Source: JAAYZB01 sp035379945
GTDB taxonomy: Bacteria > Bacillota_I > Bacilli_A > Izemoplasmatales > Hujiaoplasmataceae
DNA: 64,000 nucleotides
Direction: 5' to 3'
Assembly: GCA_035379945.1 (NCBI GenBank)
Contig: DAOSWG010000002.1
Span: 58,283 to 122,282, forward strand
The notes beneath the pieces are model-generated. The model saw only the letters and a list, made by a program, of their open reading frames with translations, had not been told where the DNA came from and ran no database searches. Both the position numbers and the translations under genes were made by a program. How positions within the stretch are numbered: the first letter of the stretch is position 1; every line of letters begins with the position of its first letter. This document shows positions 17,301-26,425 of this stretch, piece by piece.

Positions 17301-17771
17301 TTATTTTATTTCGATGATCTCTACGGCGATCTCGGCGCCGGTCTCCGCCTTGTAGTTGACGGTCTGGCCTTTGCGGCGACCGATCAGGGCTTTACCGATC
17401 GGTGATTCGTTCGAAATTTTGTGCTGAAGGGGATTGGCCTCCAGATGTCCGACTATGGTATATTCGCCTTCGCGGTTATTACCGATAAATTTGATTTTGA
17501 CTGTTTTTCCGATCATTACCGTCTTCGAGTTGCCGTTGTTGTTGATGATTTCCGAGTGTTTGAGGATGTTTTCGATTTCCTTGATCCTCGCCTCGATCCG
17601 GGCTTGCTCGTCTCTGGCGGCATCATAATCGGCGTTTTCGGACAAGTCTCCCTGAGCTCTGGCTTCTTTCAGGGCTTCAAGGTTTTGTTTTCGGTCGACG
17701 TCCTTCAATTGGGCCAATTCGTCTTTCAGTTTTTGAAAGCCCTGTTCCGTCAGTTTATAAGTGTTTTCCAT
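17301..17771 (-). CDS. greA: Transcription elongation factor GreA
   Basis: 156 residues, the standard length. Restarts backtracked RNA polymerase by stimulating transcript cleavage. The N-terminal coiled coil includes GDLSENADYDAARDEQ, the tip with the conserved acidic residues; the C-terminal FKBP-like domain has SPIGKALIGRRKG. AGGAG lies upstream of the ATG. It has its own extended -10 promoter inside the 3' end of udk. Confidence 0.97.
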   Translation of the reverse strand: MENTYKLTEQGFQKLKDELAQLKDVDRKQNLEALKEARAQGDLSENADYDAARDEQARIEARIKEIENILKHSEIINNNGNSKTVMIGKTVKIKFIGNNREGEYTIVGHLEANPLQHKISNESPIGKALIGRRKGQTVNYKAETGAEIAVEIIEIK

Positions 17772-17805
17772 TGTGATCCGCTCTCCTAAATATTAAGTGA
17801 TTTTT

Positions 17806-17814
17806 ATTATAGCA
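17806..17814 (-). promoter_or_regulatory. Extended -10 promoter of greA
   Basis: Minus strand TGCTATAAT (17806-17814) lies 35 bases before the greA ATG. The -35 is poor (ATCTTA-like), as is common when the TGn motif is present. Confidence 0.5.
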
Positions 17815-17818
17815 TAAT

Positions 17819-18442
17819 TCATTTGCTTAAGATAGATATTATTTTAGCTTTTACCAAATCGACGGCGACGTCATGGGAATAATCATTCGGGATGATGATA
17901 TCCGCATAACGTTTGGTCGGTTTCACAAAAGCGTAATGCATCGGTTTGACGGTCGATAAGTATTGGCTGACGACGCTTTCCAGAGTGCGCCCGCGTTCCT
18001 TTGTGTCCCGAAGCAGTCGTCTGATGAAGCGAAGATCGTCATCAGCTTCGACATAGATCTTGATGTCGGCCAGGTTTCTGATCCGTTCATCTTCAAGAAC
18101 CAAAATGCCTTCCAAGATGATGATCTTCGCCGGCTTGATCACTTCCGTTTTTTCCGCCCTAGTCAGATTCACAAAGTCATATGTCGGTTTTTCAACCGTT
18201 TGTCCGGCGATCAGCTGCAAAAGATGATCATAGAAAAGATCGTTGTCTAGGGCGAAAGGATGGTCATAGTTGACCTTTCTTCTTTCCTCCATCGTCATGT
18301 CTGACTGATCTTTGTAATAATCATCATGCTTGATGACGACGATCGGCATATTGCCAAGATTTTGAAGAATGCTGTTGACGACTGTTGTTTTTCCGGAGGA
18401 CGAGCCTCCGGCCACGGCAATGACAACCGGGTTTTTCATCAT
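17819..18442 (-). CDS. udk: Uridine kinase
   Basis: 207 residues. Phosphorylates uridine and cytidine to UMP and CMP in pyrimidine salvage. The P-loop is GGSSSGKTT near residues 11-19; HDDYYKDQSDM and NYDHPFALD are the nucleoside-binding parts, and EGILVLEDERI and RRLLRDTKERGR follow. The ATG overlaps the stop of the upstream U32 gene (ATGA). The order U32-U32-udk-greA matches B. subtilis yrrN-yrrO-udk-greA. Confidence 0.97.
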   Translation of the reverse strand: MMKNPVVIAVAGGSSSGKTTVVNSILQNLGNMPIVVIKHDDYYKDQSDMTMEERRKVNYDHPFALDNDLFYDHLLQLIAGQTVEKPTYDFVNLTRAEKTEVIKPAKIIILEGILVLEDERIRNLADIKIYVEADDDLRFIRRLLRDTKERGRTLESVVSQYLSTVKPMHYAFVKPTKRYADIIIPNDYSHDVAVDLVKAKIISILSK

Positions 18443-19614
18443 TGATCCAACCTCCTGAGAATATCATAGGGATTTGTCGAAAACGGAATATCCAGATACA
18501 ATTTCTGCATCGGATGGTTGGCAACATCCAGGGTGTTGCCAACGTCATCGGTGATTGTCTTTATTTTGAACACACCGGTTAATCCTTTACTGGAAAAAAG
18601 TTCCAAGGTGTCTCCGACTGAGAAACGGTTTCTCTGTTCCACGATTGTTTTTCCGTTTTGGAATCCGCGAACCACAGCGGAAAAATCCTGTTCCGGAAAT
18701 TTTTCGTCATCCGCATGCATCTGCATGATTTCCGGATTTGCTCCGGCAAGGAATGCCGGGCCTGAAAAGCGGTTTTCCGCCCTGGCGATCATCTTTTCAT
18801 ATTTAGAAAAATCGATCGGTACGGCTTTTTCAATATCATCGATCAATTGACGATAGGCGTTTGTAATGGTGGCGACATAATGGATGGATTTCATCCGTCC
18901 TTCTATTTTCAGCGAATCGATGCCGATTTCCATAAGTTCGGGTATCTGTCTGATCGACGACAGATCTCTGGCGGCGATCAGAAAATCATCGAATATTAAT
19001 TCTCCGTCGTGATACAATTCATATTCCCAGCGACAACTGTGGGCGCAATCTCCTTGATTGGCATCCCTTCCGGTCATCGTTTCCGAAAGCAGACAGCGTC
19101 CTGAATAAGCCGAACACATGCCGCCGTGGACAAACACTTCAAGTTCCGATGTCACTTTTTCCCTGATCGTGCGTATTTCTTTCATACCCAACTCTCTGGC
19201 GAGCACGATCCGTCCGACTCCCTGATTCTGCCAAAATTCGCATAGTTCGCTGTTGGTAGTCGACATCTGGGTCGAAAGATGGACCTGGATAGCGGTCGTT
19301 TTCAGAACAAGCTCGATGACGTACGGGTCGGATGCGATCACGCCGTCTATGGGAATTGTCGCAAGTTTTTCAAGAAAAGCGGAAAATTCCGGCAAGTCGT
19401 CATCATGCAAGATACTGTTACAAGCGATGTACACTTTTTTTCCAAGCGAGTGGGCAAATTCGGTGATTGCGCCGATTTCTTCCATCGAAAATCCGGTCGC
19501 CCTGGCTCTCAGGGAAAATTCCCTGGCTCCCAAATAAACGGCATCGGCGCCGTAAATCAAAGCGAAACGGGCTTTTTCGATATCGCCGGCCGGAGCCAGC
19601 AATTCCGGTTTCAT
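18439..19614 (-). CDS. yrrO: Peptidase U32 family protein (YrrO/TrhP type, tRNA hydroxylation)
   Basis: 391 residues. It begins MKPELLAPAGDIEKARFA and carries the U32 signature (EVFVHGGMCSAYSGRC) and the Cys-rich DCAHSCRWEYEL. Family members YrrN/YrrO (TrhP) take part in prephenate-dependent 5-hydroxyuridine formation at tRNA position 34, so the peptidase label is historical. Overlaps its paralogue upstream by 4 bases and udk downstream by 4 bases, indicating one translational unit. Confidence 0.9.
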   Translation of the reverse strand: MKPELLAPAGDIEKARFALIYGADAVYLGAREFSLRARATGFSMEEIGAITEFAHSLGKKVYIACNSILHDDDLPEFSAFLEKLATIPIDGVIASDPYVIELVLKTTAIQVHLSTQMSTTNSELCEFWQNQGVGRIVLARELGMKEIRTIREKVTSELEVFVHGGMCSAYSGRCLLSETMTGRDANQGDCAHSCRWEYELYHDGELIFDDFLIAARDLSSIRQIPELMEIGIDSLKIEGRMKSIHYVATITNAYRQLIDDIEKAVPIDFSKYEKMIARAENRFSGPAFLAGANPEIMQMHADDEKFPEQDFSAVVRGFQNGKTIVEQRNRFSVGDTLELFSSKGLTGVFKIKTITDDVGNTLDVANHPMQKLYLDIPFSTNPYDILRRLDQ

Positions 19615-20429
19615 GATACATCACCGGCCTTTTGTAAAAGCACTGTCGATTTGATTTTGTTTAACATTTCGATATAATCCGTCAATTCGATATTCCGTCT
19701 TGAAATAAATCCGTATGTGAGGGCCTCCGCCAATTCGGGCGTCAGCCAGTCCGGGCACGACATCCCGGCATCGATTATCACGGTTCCGTTTGTGTTTTCT
19801 ATCAAGGGATAAAAACTGTTTTGCCGTTGTTTTTCCATGACTGCGTATCCGCTTGAAAATTCCGGAGTCGGATTTTGAATCCGGTTATGGGCGATATAAG
19901 CCGTCACATGATGGCGCCGGGAACGGTAGATTTCCCGATGTCCTGACAAAACTGCTCCAATTTCCAGCCCTTCGCTTTTCTTACACACCGACAGTATCTC
20001 GGCGGCGGATAAACTTTCGGACACCACCATGCCCGCCAAACCGGTTTTTTTGTAGAAATTCGCTAGTCTAGAATGGGTTATGAGAGTATTGGGAGCATAA
20101 ATAATCCGGTTGGCCATTCCCGCTTTTGCGGCAAGTATGGCAAAGGTGAAATCATAACAAACGATCCGGCTGGCTTTGCAAGACAACAGCCTTTCCATGT
20201 TCTTTTTGACTCGGTCGAGCTCGTCTTCCGTGACAGTCATGTCCGCAAGTACGAAAATCTGTTTGCCTTGTTCATGAGTGCTGGCTGCTATTTTTTCGAT
20301 ATCATCCAATGAAAACGGGCAAAGAGGAGCCTGACACAATCCACTGACTTCCAACATCACGATGTCGGCGCCCGCCTGGAATAGTCGGGTGATCTCTTTG
20401 CTATTTGCCAATGAGGCCACTATTTGCAA
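19611..20429 (-). CDS. yrrN: Short U32-family protein (YrrN type), partner of YrrO
   Basis: 272 residues, shorter than the neighbouring U32 protein and lacking its C-terminal domain, as expected for the YrrN member of the pair. Visible parts: the opening VASLANSKEITRLFQAGAD, IIYAPNTLITH, VVSESLSAAEI and a C-terminal MSCPDWLTPELAEALTYG. Likely partner in tRNA U34 hydroxylation by analogy with B. subtilis YrrN-YrrO. The start appears to be TTG at 20429, about 7 bases after GGTG; a TGA lies just upstream in frame and no ATG is available nearby. Confidence 0.8.
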   Translation of the reverse strand: MQIVASLANSKEITRLFQAGADIVMLEVSGLCQAPLCPFSLDDIEKIAASTHEQGKQIFVLADMTVTEDELDRVKKNMERLLSCKASRIVCYDFTFAILAAKAGMANRIIYAPNTLITHSRLANFYKKTGLAGMVVSESLSAAEILSVCKKSEGLEIGAVLSGHREIYRSRRHHVTAYIAHNRIQNPTPEFSSGYAVMEKQRQNSFYPLIENTNGTVIIDAGMSCPDWLTPELAEALTYGFISRRNIELTDYIEMLNKIKSTVLLQKAGDVS

Positions 20430-20515
20430 ATCCGTTCACCACGCCTTCTCGATAAAGGTCCGCTAACGCCAAAAGCGGCCGCATTTTCACAGCCATTTCA
20501 TGATTGGCGTACCTG

Positions 20516-20827
20516 TCATTTTTCTTCGTCTATGTCTGTTTCCTCTTCGGCTTCCTCGTCGTCTTCTTCATCGTCTTCAAGGAAGTTTTCGAGCACTTCT
20601 TCGATCAGATCCCATTCGGCGTCGGATTCGATTTCGAACAGTTTTCCTTCGTCATCATCTTCGGGATTATAGCTGGCGGCGAAATATTTGCCTTCCTCGT
20701 CGCCTTTGATCTGATAGACGACATACGATTTGCCGAATTCTTCGGATGCGAAAGTCATGATGATTTCGCATTCCAGTTCATTGCCGTTTTCGTCGGTTAC
20801 GATTAGATAATCTTTGTCGTTTTCCAT
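20516..20827 (-). CDS. yrzB: DUF1292 (YrzB-like) acidic protein
   Basis: 103 residues, strongly acidic, ending in a Glu/Asp run (EEDDEEAEEETDIDEEK). The N-terminal part, with DENGNELECEIIMTF and YVVYQIKGDEEGKYFAASYNP, matches the DUF1292 pattern. Function unknown. The start MENDKDYL at 20827 is chosen: it follows an AGTAGGT stretch and lies 7 bases after the ruvX stop. Position between ruvX and the U32 genes matches B. subtilis yrzB; mltG (yrrL) and yrrM, usually next, are absent here. Confidence 0.88.
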   Translation of the reverse strand: MENDKDYLIVTDENGNELECEIIMTFASEEFGKSYVVYQIKGDEEGKYFAASYNPEDDDEGKLFEIESDAEWDLIEEVLENFLEDDEEDDEEAEEETDIDEEK

Positions 20828-20834
20828 GACAGAC

Positions 20835-21251
20835 CTACTTTCTGCTATCAAGATAGCTTTGCAAAAGCACAGTGGCGGCCAATTGGTCGACCTTGCTCTT
20901 TTTTTCTCTTCTGCCGGCACAGGCGTCGTATAACGTCTGGTTGGCAATCTTCGTTGTCAGCCTCTCGTCCCATAATACGGCAGGGACCGAGGTTCTTCTT
21001 GCCAGTTCGTCCCTGAAGTTCTCGGAAATCCTCGCTTGGAATCCGCAGGTGCCGTCCATGTTTTTGGGATGACCGATCACCACGGTTCCGATATGGTGAC
21101 TTATGATGAGTTGCAATGTGTATTCGATCGCTTCGCCGTAGTTTCCTTCGGCGAAATTGAATGTCGTGATGCCGTTTGCGATGATGCCGGACGGATCGGA
21201 CATGGCGATCCCTAGAGTCTTCGACCCTAGATCAAGTCCCAGATATCTCAT
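20835..21251 (-). CDS. ruvX: Holliday junction resolvase-like RuvX/YqgF
   Basis: 138 residues. RNase H-fold nuclease of the YqgF family, linked to 16S rRNA 5' maturation and proposed as a Holliday-junction resolvase. It begins MRYLGLDLGSKTLGIAMSD (first catalytic Asp), with VIGHPKNMDGTCG, and VLWDERLTTKIA and DQLAATVLLQ giving the later acidic residues. Its ATG overlaps the alaS stop by 4 bases. Confidence 0.95.
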   Translation of the reverse strand: MRYLGLDLGSKTLGIAMSDPSGIIANGITTFNFAEGNYGEAIEYTLQLIISHHIGTVVIGHPKNMDGTCGFQARISENFRDELARRTSVPAVLWDERLTTKIANQTLYDACAGRREKKSKVDQLAATVLLQSYLDSRK

Positions 21252-23887
21252 GACAGTTCCTTCCTTATCGCAGCCAAAGCTTCGGACAATTTTTCCTTAT
21301 CCTTGCCGCCGGCTTGGGCAAAATCTTGACGTCCGCCGCCATTTCCGCCACAGATTTGGGCGGCTTTCTTGACGATATTGCCGGCATGAAGATTATTGTT
21401 TGTGGTTTTGGCCACAAACATGATCTTGCCGTCTTCGATTATCGATGCCAGCATGACAAAACCATTTTCCAGATTGTTAGACAAATTGTCGGCAAGTTGT
21501 TTCAGTTGATCGACGGATGCGTTTTTGATCTCGACGACAATTCGGTTATTAACCGCCAATTTGAGATATGGAGCGAAATCGATCGCTTTTTTGTCATAAA
21601 GAAGACGCTGGTAATCTTTATCGAGATCTTTGATTTTTTCCTGCATCACACGGAATTCTTCGCGTTTGGCAAGTATGTCTCTGTAACCGCCTTCCAGTTT
21701 TGGAAATGACGGTTCTGTGTATTCGATCTTCAAGCCTTCGCTTTTAGCATTTTCAAGAATTTCCCCGATTCTTTCCCTGATGTTTTTCAGTTCCGCGTCA
21801 ATATTGGCGTAAGCATCTTTAAGTCTGGCAACTTCTCCGTCTGCCAACGCTTCGATCCGGTATATGCCGGAACCGATCGAATAAATGGAACGAATCGCAA
21901 AATCGCCGATATCGGCAACATCGCCGACATGCGTGCCGCCGCAGAGATCTAGAGTATAGTAAAGATTGACCATCCTGACACTATCCCCGTATTTTTCTCC
22001 GAATTCGGCAATTGCTCCCTGTTTGACGGCTTCCTCAACCGTAACGATGTCGGTGTGCGCTTTATGGGACTGGAAAATCATTTTTCGGACTTTGTCTTCG
22101 ACTTCAAGGATTTCCTTATCAGAAGGCATTTCGTAATGATTGAAATCGAAACGGAGCGATTCTTCGGAAACCTGGCTACCCTGTTGGGAAACATGGTTAC
22201 CAAGAATATCGCGGAGAGCCTTGAAAAGCAAATGAGTGGCTGAATGATGCCTGGCAATTTTTTTGCGTCTGATTTCATCAATCGCGGCCTTAACTTCGGC
22301 GCCTTCCACGGGAGAACCGAACACTATGTCGAATGCATGAATGAACTGACCGTTCGGAAGTTTCGAAACATCGGTGACATTTAAGGAAAAATCATTGTTA
22401 CCGATTGTTCCCGTGTCTGATACCTGACCGCCGGAAGTCGCGTAAAACGGCGTTTTTTCAAGTACTATGCCATCAGGAAACACCTTGATGATTTTAGTGG
22501 AAATCTGCATGTTTTCGTATCCGACAAATTCCGATTTATCGTAAAATTCCAGATAATCCTCATTTTGGGATTTCATCGATTGCAGGTCTTTTCTGGCGTT
22601 TCTAGCACGTTCTTTCTGTTTTTCCATTTCCTCTTCGAAACCGGCTTTATCGACCGAATAACCGATTTCTTCAGCGTATTCCATAGTCAGTTCGAACGGA
22701 AAACCGAAGGTATCATAAAGCAGAAAAGCATCGGAACCGGAAATTTTTTGTCCTTTTGATTGGGAGACAATTGCCTCGAAACGTTTTTCTCCGAGAGCGA
22801 TTGTTTCCAAAAACTTGGTTTCTTCCTGGGAAACAATTTTCTTGATTATGCCGGCGCGATCTTTCAAATAGGGATAGAATTCCCCCATGATGTCGATGAC
22901 GATATCGACAAGATCGGCCATGAACGGGCGGTCGATACCGATCTTGCGTCCGTATTTGACAGCGCGTCTCAATAAGCGCCTTAGGACGTAACCGCGACCT
23001 TCGTTGGAAAGCACCGCTCCGTCCGCAACGGCGAATGTGACGGTACGAATATGATCGGCGATGACTTTAAAAGCCATTTGTCCCTTATAATCCAATCCGC
23101 AGATTTCTTCTATTTTCCTGATTATCGGCATGAAAAGATCGGTTTCGTAATTCGTCTCGGCTCCCTGAAGAACGCATGCCATTCGTTCTAATCCGCATCC
23201 GGTGTCGATATTTTTGTTCGGGAGTTCGGGATATTCGCTTCTTTTTTTACCCGGTATGGCATTGTATTGGGAAAACACTATGTTCCAGATTTCAATATAA
23301 CGGTCATTTTCGATGTCATCCCTGATCGCCTCCGGGCCGAAATCGCCGTAACTTGGGCCACGGTCAAAATGAATTTCGGTACACGGCCCGCAAGGGCCTT
23401 CGCCGATTTCCCAGAAATTTCCTTCCTTGGTCGGAATTATGTGTGAAGGATCAACTCCGAGAGAAATCCAAAGATCTCTGGTTTCATTGTCGGCCGGATA
23501 TATCGTCATGTACAGTTTATCTTTGTCAAAGCCGAACCATTTGGGATCCGTAAGCAATTCATATCCCCAAATGACGGCTTCCTTACGGAAATAATCGCCG
23601 ATCGAAAAATTCCCGAGCATCTCGAAAAAAGTATGATGCCTTGCGGTTTTTCCGACATGTTCGATATCGTTTGTCCGGATACATTTCTGGACATTGACGA
23701 TTCTGGGATTCTTGGGAACCTGCGATCCGTCAAAATATTTTTTGAGAGCGGCTACGCCGGCGTTCATCCAAAGAAGGGTCGGATCGTCATTGGGAATCAG
23801 GGAAGCTCCCTTTTCCACGGCATGCCCCTTGCTTTTGAAAAAATCCAACCAGGTGTTTCTGATTTCATTGCCCGTCATGTATTTCAT
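21248..23887 (-). CDS. alaS: Alanyl-tRNA synthetase
   Basis: 879 residues, full length. Class II synthetase charging tRNA-Ala. It has the N-terminal catalytic core (TARHHTFFEMLGNFSIGDYF, GCGLERMACVLQG), the editing domain with zinc-site motifs HHSATHLL and CGGTHVG, and a C-terminal DHHA1-type domain with the glycine-rich GGNGGGRQDFAQAGG. The ATG at 23887 has GGAGG 7 bases upstream. Expression is controlled by the T-box leader immediately upstream, with a GCC (Ala) specifier. Confidence 0.98.
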   Translation of the reverse strand: MKYMTGNEIRNTWLDFFKSKGHAVEKGASLIPNDDPTLLWMNAGVAALKKYFDGSQVPKNPRIVNVQKCIRTNDIEHVGKTARHHTFFEMLGNFSIGDYFRKEAVIWGYELLTDPKWFGFDKDKLYMTIYPADNETRDLWISLGVDPSHIIPTKEGNFWEIGEGPCGPCTEIHFDRGPSYGDFGPEAIRDDIENDRYIEIWNIVFSQYNAIPGKKRSEYPELPNKNIDTGCGLERMACVLQGAETNYETDLFMPIIRKIEEICGLDYKGQMAFKVIADHIRTVTFAVADGAVLSNEGRGYVLRRLLRRAVKYGRKIGIDRPFMADLVDIVIDIMGEFYPYLKDRAGIIKKIVSQEETKFLETIALGEKRFEAIVSQSKGQKISGSDAFLLYDTFGFPFELTMEYAEEIGYSVDKAGFEEEMEKQKERARNARKDLQSMKSQNEDYLEFYDKSEFVGYENMQISTKIIKVFPDGIVLEKTPFYATSGGQVSDTGTIGNNDFSLNVTDVSKLPNGQFIHAFDIVFGSPVEGAEVKAAIDEIRRKKIARHHSATHLLFKALRDILGNHVSQQGSQVSEESLRFDFNHYEMPSDKEILEVEDKVRKMIFQSHKAHTDIVTVEEAVKQGAIAEFGEKYGDSVRMVNLYYTLDLCGGTHVGDVADIGDFAIRSIYSIGSGIYRIEALADGEVARLKDAYANIDAELKNIRERIGEILENAKSEGLKIEYTEPSFPKLEGGYRDILAKREEFRVMQEKIKDLDKDYQRLLYDKKAIDFAPYLKLAVNNRIVVEIKNASVDQLKQLADNLSNNLENGFVMLASIIEDGKIMFVAKTTNNNLHAGNIVKKAAQICGGNGGGRQDFAQAGGKDKEKLSEALAAIRKELS

Positions 23888-23903
23888 ATGTATCCTCCAC
23901 ACT

Positions 23904-24118
23904 AAAAAAAGAAAATCATCCTTTATCTGTAAAGGACGATTGATCGCGGTACCACCTTTGTTCTAGTTGCCTAGCACTCTTTTTCCATAACGCAGAAATG
24001 CGGATGTTATTAACATCTCTTGAAAGTGGCTTCGGAAAAATTCGACCGTCCGGTCGCACCGATTCCGGACTCTCTGGGGGCTTTATTTCTTCCTACTTGG
24101 CTTTCGCATCGATTTACG
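23904..24118 (-). promoter_or_regulatory. T-box riboswitch of alaS (Ala, GCC specifier)
   Basis: The leader contains the Stem I hallmarks AGAGAG and GGTGCGA, a specifier context GAA-GCC-AC with GCC at 24028-24030, and the T-box core GGTGGTACCGCG (23945-23956). The U after UGG fits an A discriminator, as in tRNA-Ala. A terminator hairpin follows (stem AATCGTCCTTTA/TAAAGGATGATT with TTCTTTTTTT, 23904-23941). Uncharged tRNA-Ala should stabilise the antiterminator and turn on alaS. Confidence 0.93.
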
Positions 24119-24123
24119 GGGCT

Positions 24124-24152
24124 ATTATACAATATTTCAATCTTTAATGCAA
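24124..24152 (-). promoter_or_regulatory. Promoter of the alaS leader
   Basis: Minus strand: -35 TTGCAT (24147-24152), 17-base spacer, -10 TATAAT (24124-24129). It lies just upstream of the T-box Stem I and overlaps the recD2-alaS gap. Confidence 0.75.
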
Positions 24153-24166
24153 TCGGAAAACATCAA

Positions 24167-26407
24167 TTAAAGAAAATCCTCGATAGTCAAAGCGCCATCA
24201 TCGTTTCCGCTTTTCGCCGCTAATGCCAGAAAATCGCGCAATCTGGTTTTTCTTGGGGTTTCATTCCCATATATTCCTATCCGCAAGGCATCCTTTTCTC
24301 CGATGATCGACAGCAATTGTTTCGCTCTGGTAATACCGGTGTAGATGAGCTTTTTCTTGAGCATTATCCGATAGCTTCTCGACATGGGCATCAATACGAC
24401 ATTGAATTCGCTTCCCTGCGACTTGTGGATGCTTATGCAATATGCCAGAGTCAGGTTGTCGAAATCCCGGATATCGTATTTCACGGTGTTGCCGCCAAAA
24501 TCGACCAACAGTTCCTTATCCTCGATGATGCCGGAGACATAACCGATGTCTCCGTTCATGATGCCGTCCTCCGGTTGATTCACCAGTTGCATGACCTTAT
24601 CGTTAAACCGAAAGGTTTTATCTTTATATGTAAGTTTGTGGCCTTCATTATGCTTGTTGAATGTTTCCTGGACGATCTTGTTCAAACGATCGATTCCGTT
24701 ATTGCCTTTGTAAACTGGTGCCAGAATCTGGATATCTTCTTGCAGGTTATATCCTTCCCGCAAGTAACGTCTGATCAATCCGACGACAAAATCGGCGATT
24801 TTCTCGTCCGGGACACCGTAAAAAAACAGATCGTCCTTGTCATGAAAGACACTTTCTTCGATAGTGCCTTCCAGAACGGAATACGCCAGTTTGACGATCG
24901 AAGATCCGGAAGCCTGACGATGGATCATGTCAAGTCCCACCGTCGTGAACTGATCCGATGCCATCAGGTCAGTTAACACCTGTCCCGGTCCCACCGAGGG
25001 AAGCTGATTGTCATCGCCGACAATGACTACTTTTGTACCGTCAGAGAGCGATTGAAACAGATGGTTTGCCAAAATGACATCCATCATCGATGCTTCGTCG
25101 ATGACAAGAAGTCCGGCTTCCAGCGGACTATGCCTGTCTTTTGTAAAATGCCCTTCGTAATCGTAGCCTAAAAGTCGGTGGATGGTGGTGGCTTCGAGAT
25201 CAGTTGCATCCTGAAGCCGTTTCGCGGCCTTGCCGGTCGGAGCTGCCAGTTTAACTGCCGACGCGAAATTCCTGTTGGATTGACGCATCATCATGTAAAC
25301 ATGACAAATAGCGTCGATCACCGTTGTTTTTCCGGTTCCTGGGCCGCCGGTGATGATCGTAAACGATTCGGTCAAAGCTTTCATAATCGCTTTTTTCTGT
25401 TTGTCAGTATACTGGATATGCCGGCTTTTTTCAAAAGCTTCAAGATATCCGGCAATCATTTCTTCGTCGTATGCTTCGTTTTTGGAAACAAAATATTCTT
25501 TCAAGGAATCGGCAATCCCCTTTTCGGAGTAATAGATCGCCATCAGACTGACTCGATTGCCGTCCTTAACCAATTTCCCGGAATTTTCGAGTTTTTCGAT
25601 TTCTTTATCGACTGTTTCGGTTTTGATCTGAAACTGATCGCCCTGATTGAGATAGTTGATTGTATAGTTCATCAGTTCGTCTGATTCCACATAGGTGTCG
25701 CCGTATTTGTTCATGTATTCTGTCAACAGGAACACGATGATCGCTTCGATTCTTAGCGGATCGTCGTAAGCAAATCCGATTTTCAGGGCGATCTCGTCAG
25801 CCCTGCGAAAACCGATTCCTTCGATTTCGTCAATCAAAGAATAGGGATTGTTACGAACGGTTTCGATTGTGGCGAATCCGAAGCGTTGATAGATCTTCAT
25901 CGCCATTTTGGGCGATATAGAAAATCCATACAACCAAACAAGCGCCGATTCCATCGCCCGGTTCCGACGGATCGTTTCCGACAGAATCGCTTTCTTCTCC
26001 GCGTTCATCCTGGGTATTTCATTCAGGACACTTGGATCATCCGCGATTTTATCCAAAGCTTCAATGCCGAGAATTCCGACGATCGCTTCCGCCGTCTTTG
26101 GCCCGATTCCCTTGAAAAGATCGCTCGAAAGGTAATCGATGATTCCTGATGCTGTCTGTTCCCTGATCCGTTCGAACCGATCAGCACTATATTGGATTCC
26201 ATATTTTTGATGTTCGCTTACTACCCCGTGAAATCTGTATGTCTGATAAAGTTCCAAACGAGGAAAAAACCCACAGATCGTGATCGTGGGTTCAAAATGG
26301 GAAAGTTCCGGTTCGTCGGTGTCGATGATTTCGACTTTGATCACCGAATATGAATTTTCTTCGTTGTAAAACAAATATTGCCTGATGTTACCGTCAAGAA
26401 AACCCAT
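24167..26407 (-). CDS. recD2: RecD2-type ATP-dependent DNA helicase
   Basis: 746 residues. SF1B 5'-3' helicase without RecBC partners, used in replication and repair. The N-terminal OB/HhH part includes KGIGPKTAEAIVGILG and EGIGFRRADEIALKIG. The motor core has Walker A GGPGTGKTT, Walker B LLVIDEASMMD, a Q-rich motif VGDDNQLPSVGPG and C-terminal TLAYCISIHKSQGSEF with GITRAKQLL. The ATG at 26407 is chosen (GGAAGGA 6-7 bases upstream) over an in-frame TTG at 26422. Confidence 0.96.
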   Translation of the reverse strand: MGFLDGNIRQYLFYNEENSYSVIKVEIIDTDEPELSHFEPTITICGFFPRLELYQTYRFHGVVSEHQKYGIQYSADRFERIREQTASGIIDYLSSDLFKGIGPKTAEAIVGILGIEALDKIADDPSVLNEIPRMNAEKKAILSETIRRNRAMESALVWLYGFSISPKMAMKIYQRFGFATIETVRNNPYSLIDEIEGIGFRRADEIALKIGFAYDDPLRIEAIIVFLLTEYMNKYGDTYVESDELMNYTINYLNQGDQFQIKTETVDKEIEKLENSGKLVKDGNRVSLMAIYYSEKGIADSLKEYFVSKNEAYDEEMIAGYLEAFEKSRHIQYTDKQKKAIMKALTESFTIITGGPGTGKTTVIDAICHVYMMMRQSNRNFASAVKLAAPTGKAAKRLQDATDLEATTIHRLLGYDYEGHFTKDRHSPLEAGLLVIDEASMMDVILANHLFQSLSDGTKVVIVGDDNQLPSVGPGQVLTDLMASDQFTTVGLDMIHRQASGSSIVKLAYSVLEGTIEESVFHDKDDLFFYGVPDEKIADFVVGLIRRYLREGYNLQEDIQILAPVYKGNNGIDRLNKIVQETFNKHNEGHKLTYKDKTFRFNDKVMQLVNQPEDGIMNGDIGYVSGIIEDKELLVDFGGNTVKYDIRDFDNLTLAYCISIHKSQGSEFNVVLMPMSRSYRIMLKKKLIYTGITRAKQLLSIIGEKDALRIGIYGNETPRKTRLRDFLALAAKSGNDDGALTIEDFL

Positions 26408-26425
26408 GTTTTTTCCTTCCAAAAT

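Noticed and set aside
20424..20672. Ser-rich plus-strand frame (long runs of Ser)
   Set aside because: It is the complement of the Glu/Asp-coding tail of the DUF1292 gene (GAA/GAT repeats read as TTC/TCG), not a real serine-rich protein.
24317..24976. Plus-strand open frame of 219 codons opposite recD2
   Set aside because: It lies wholly antisense to a well-supported helicase gene, has no SD and no recognisable domain; it is a shadow of recD2 codon use.
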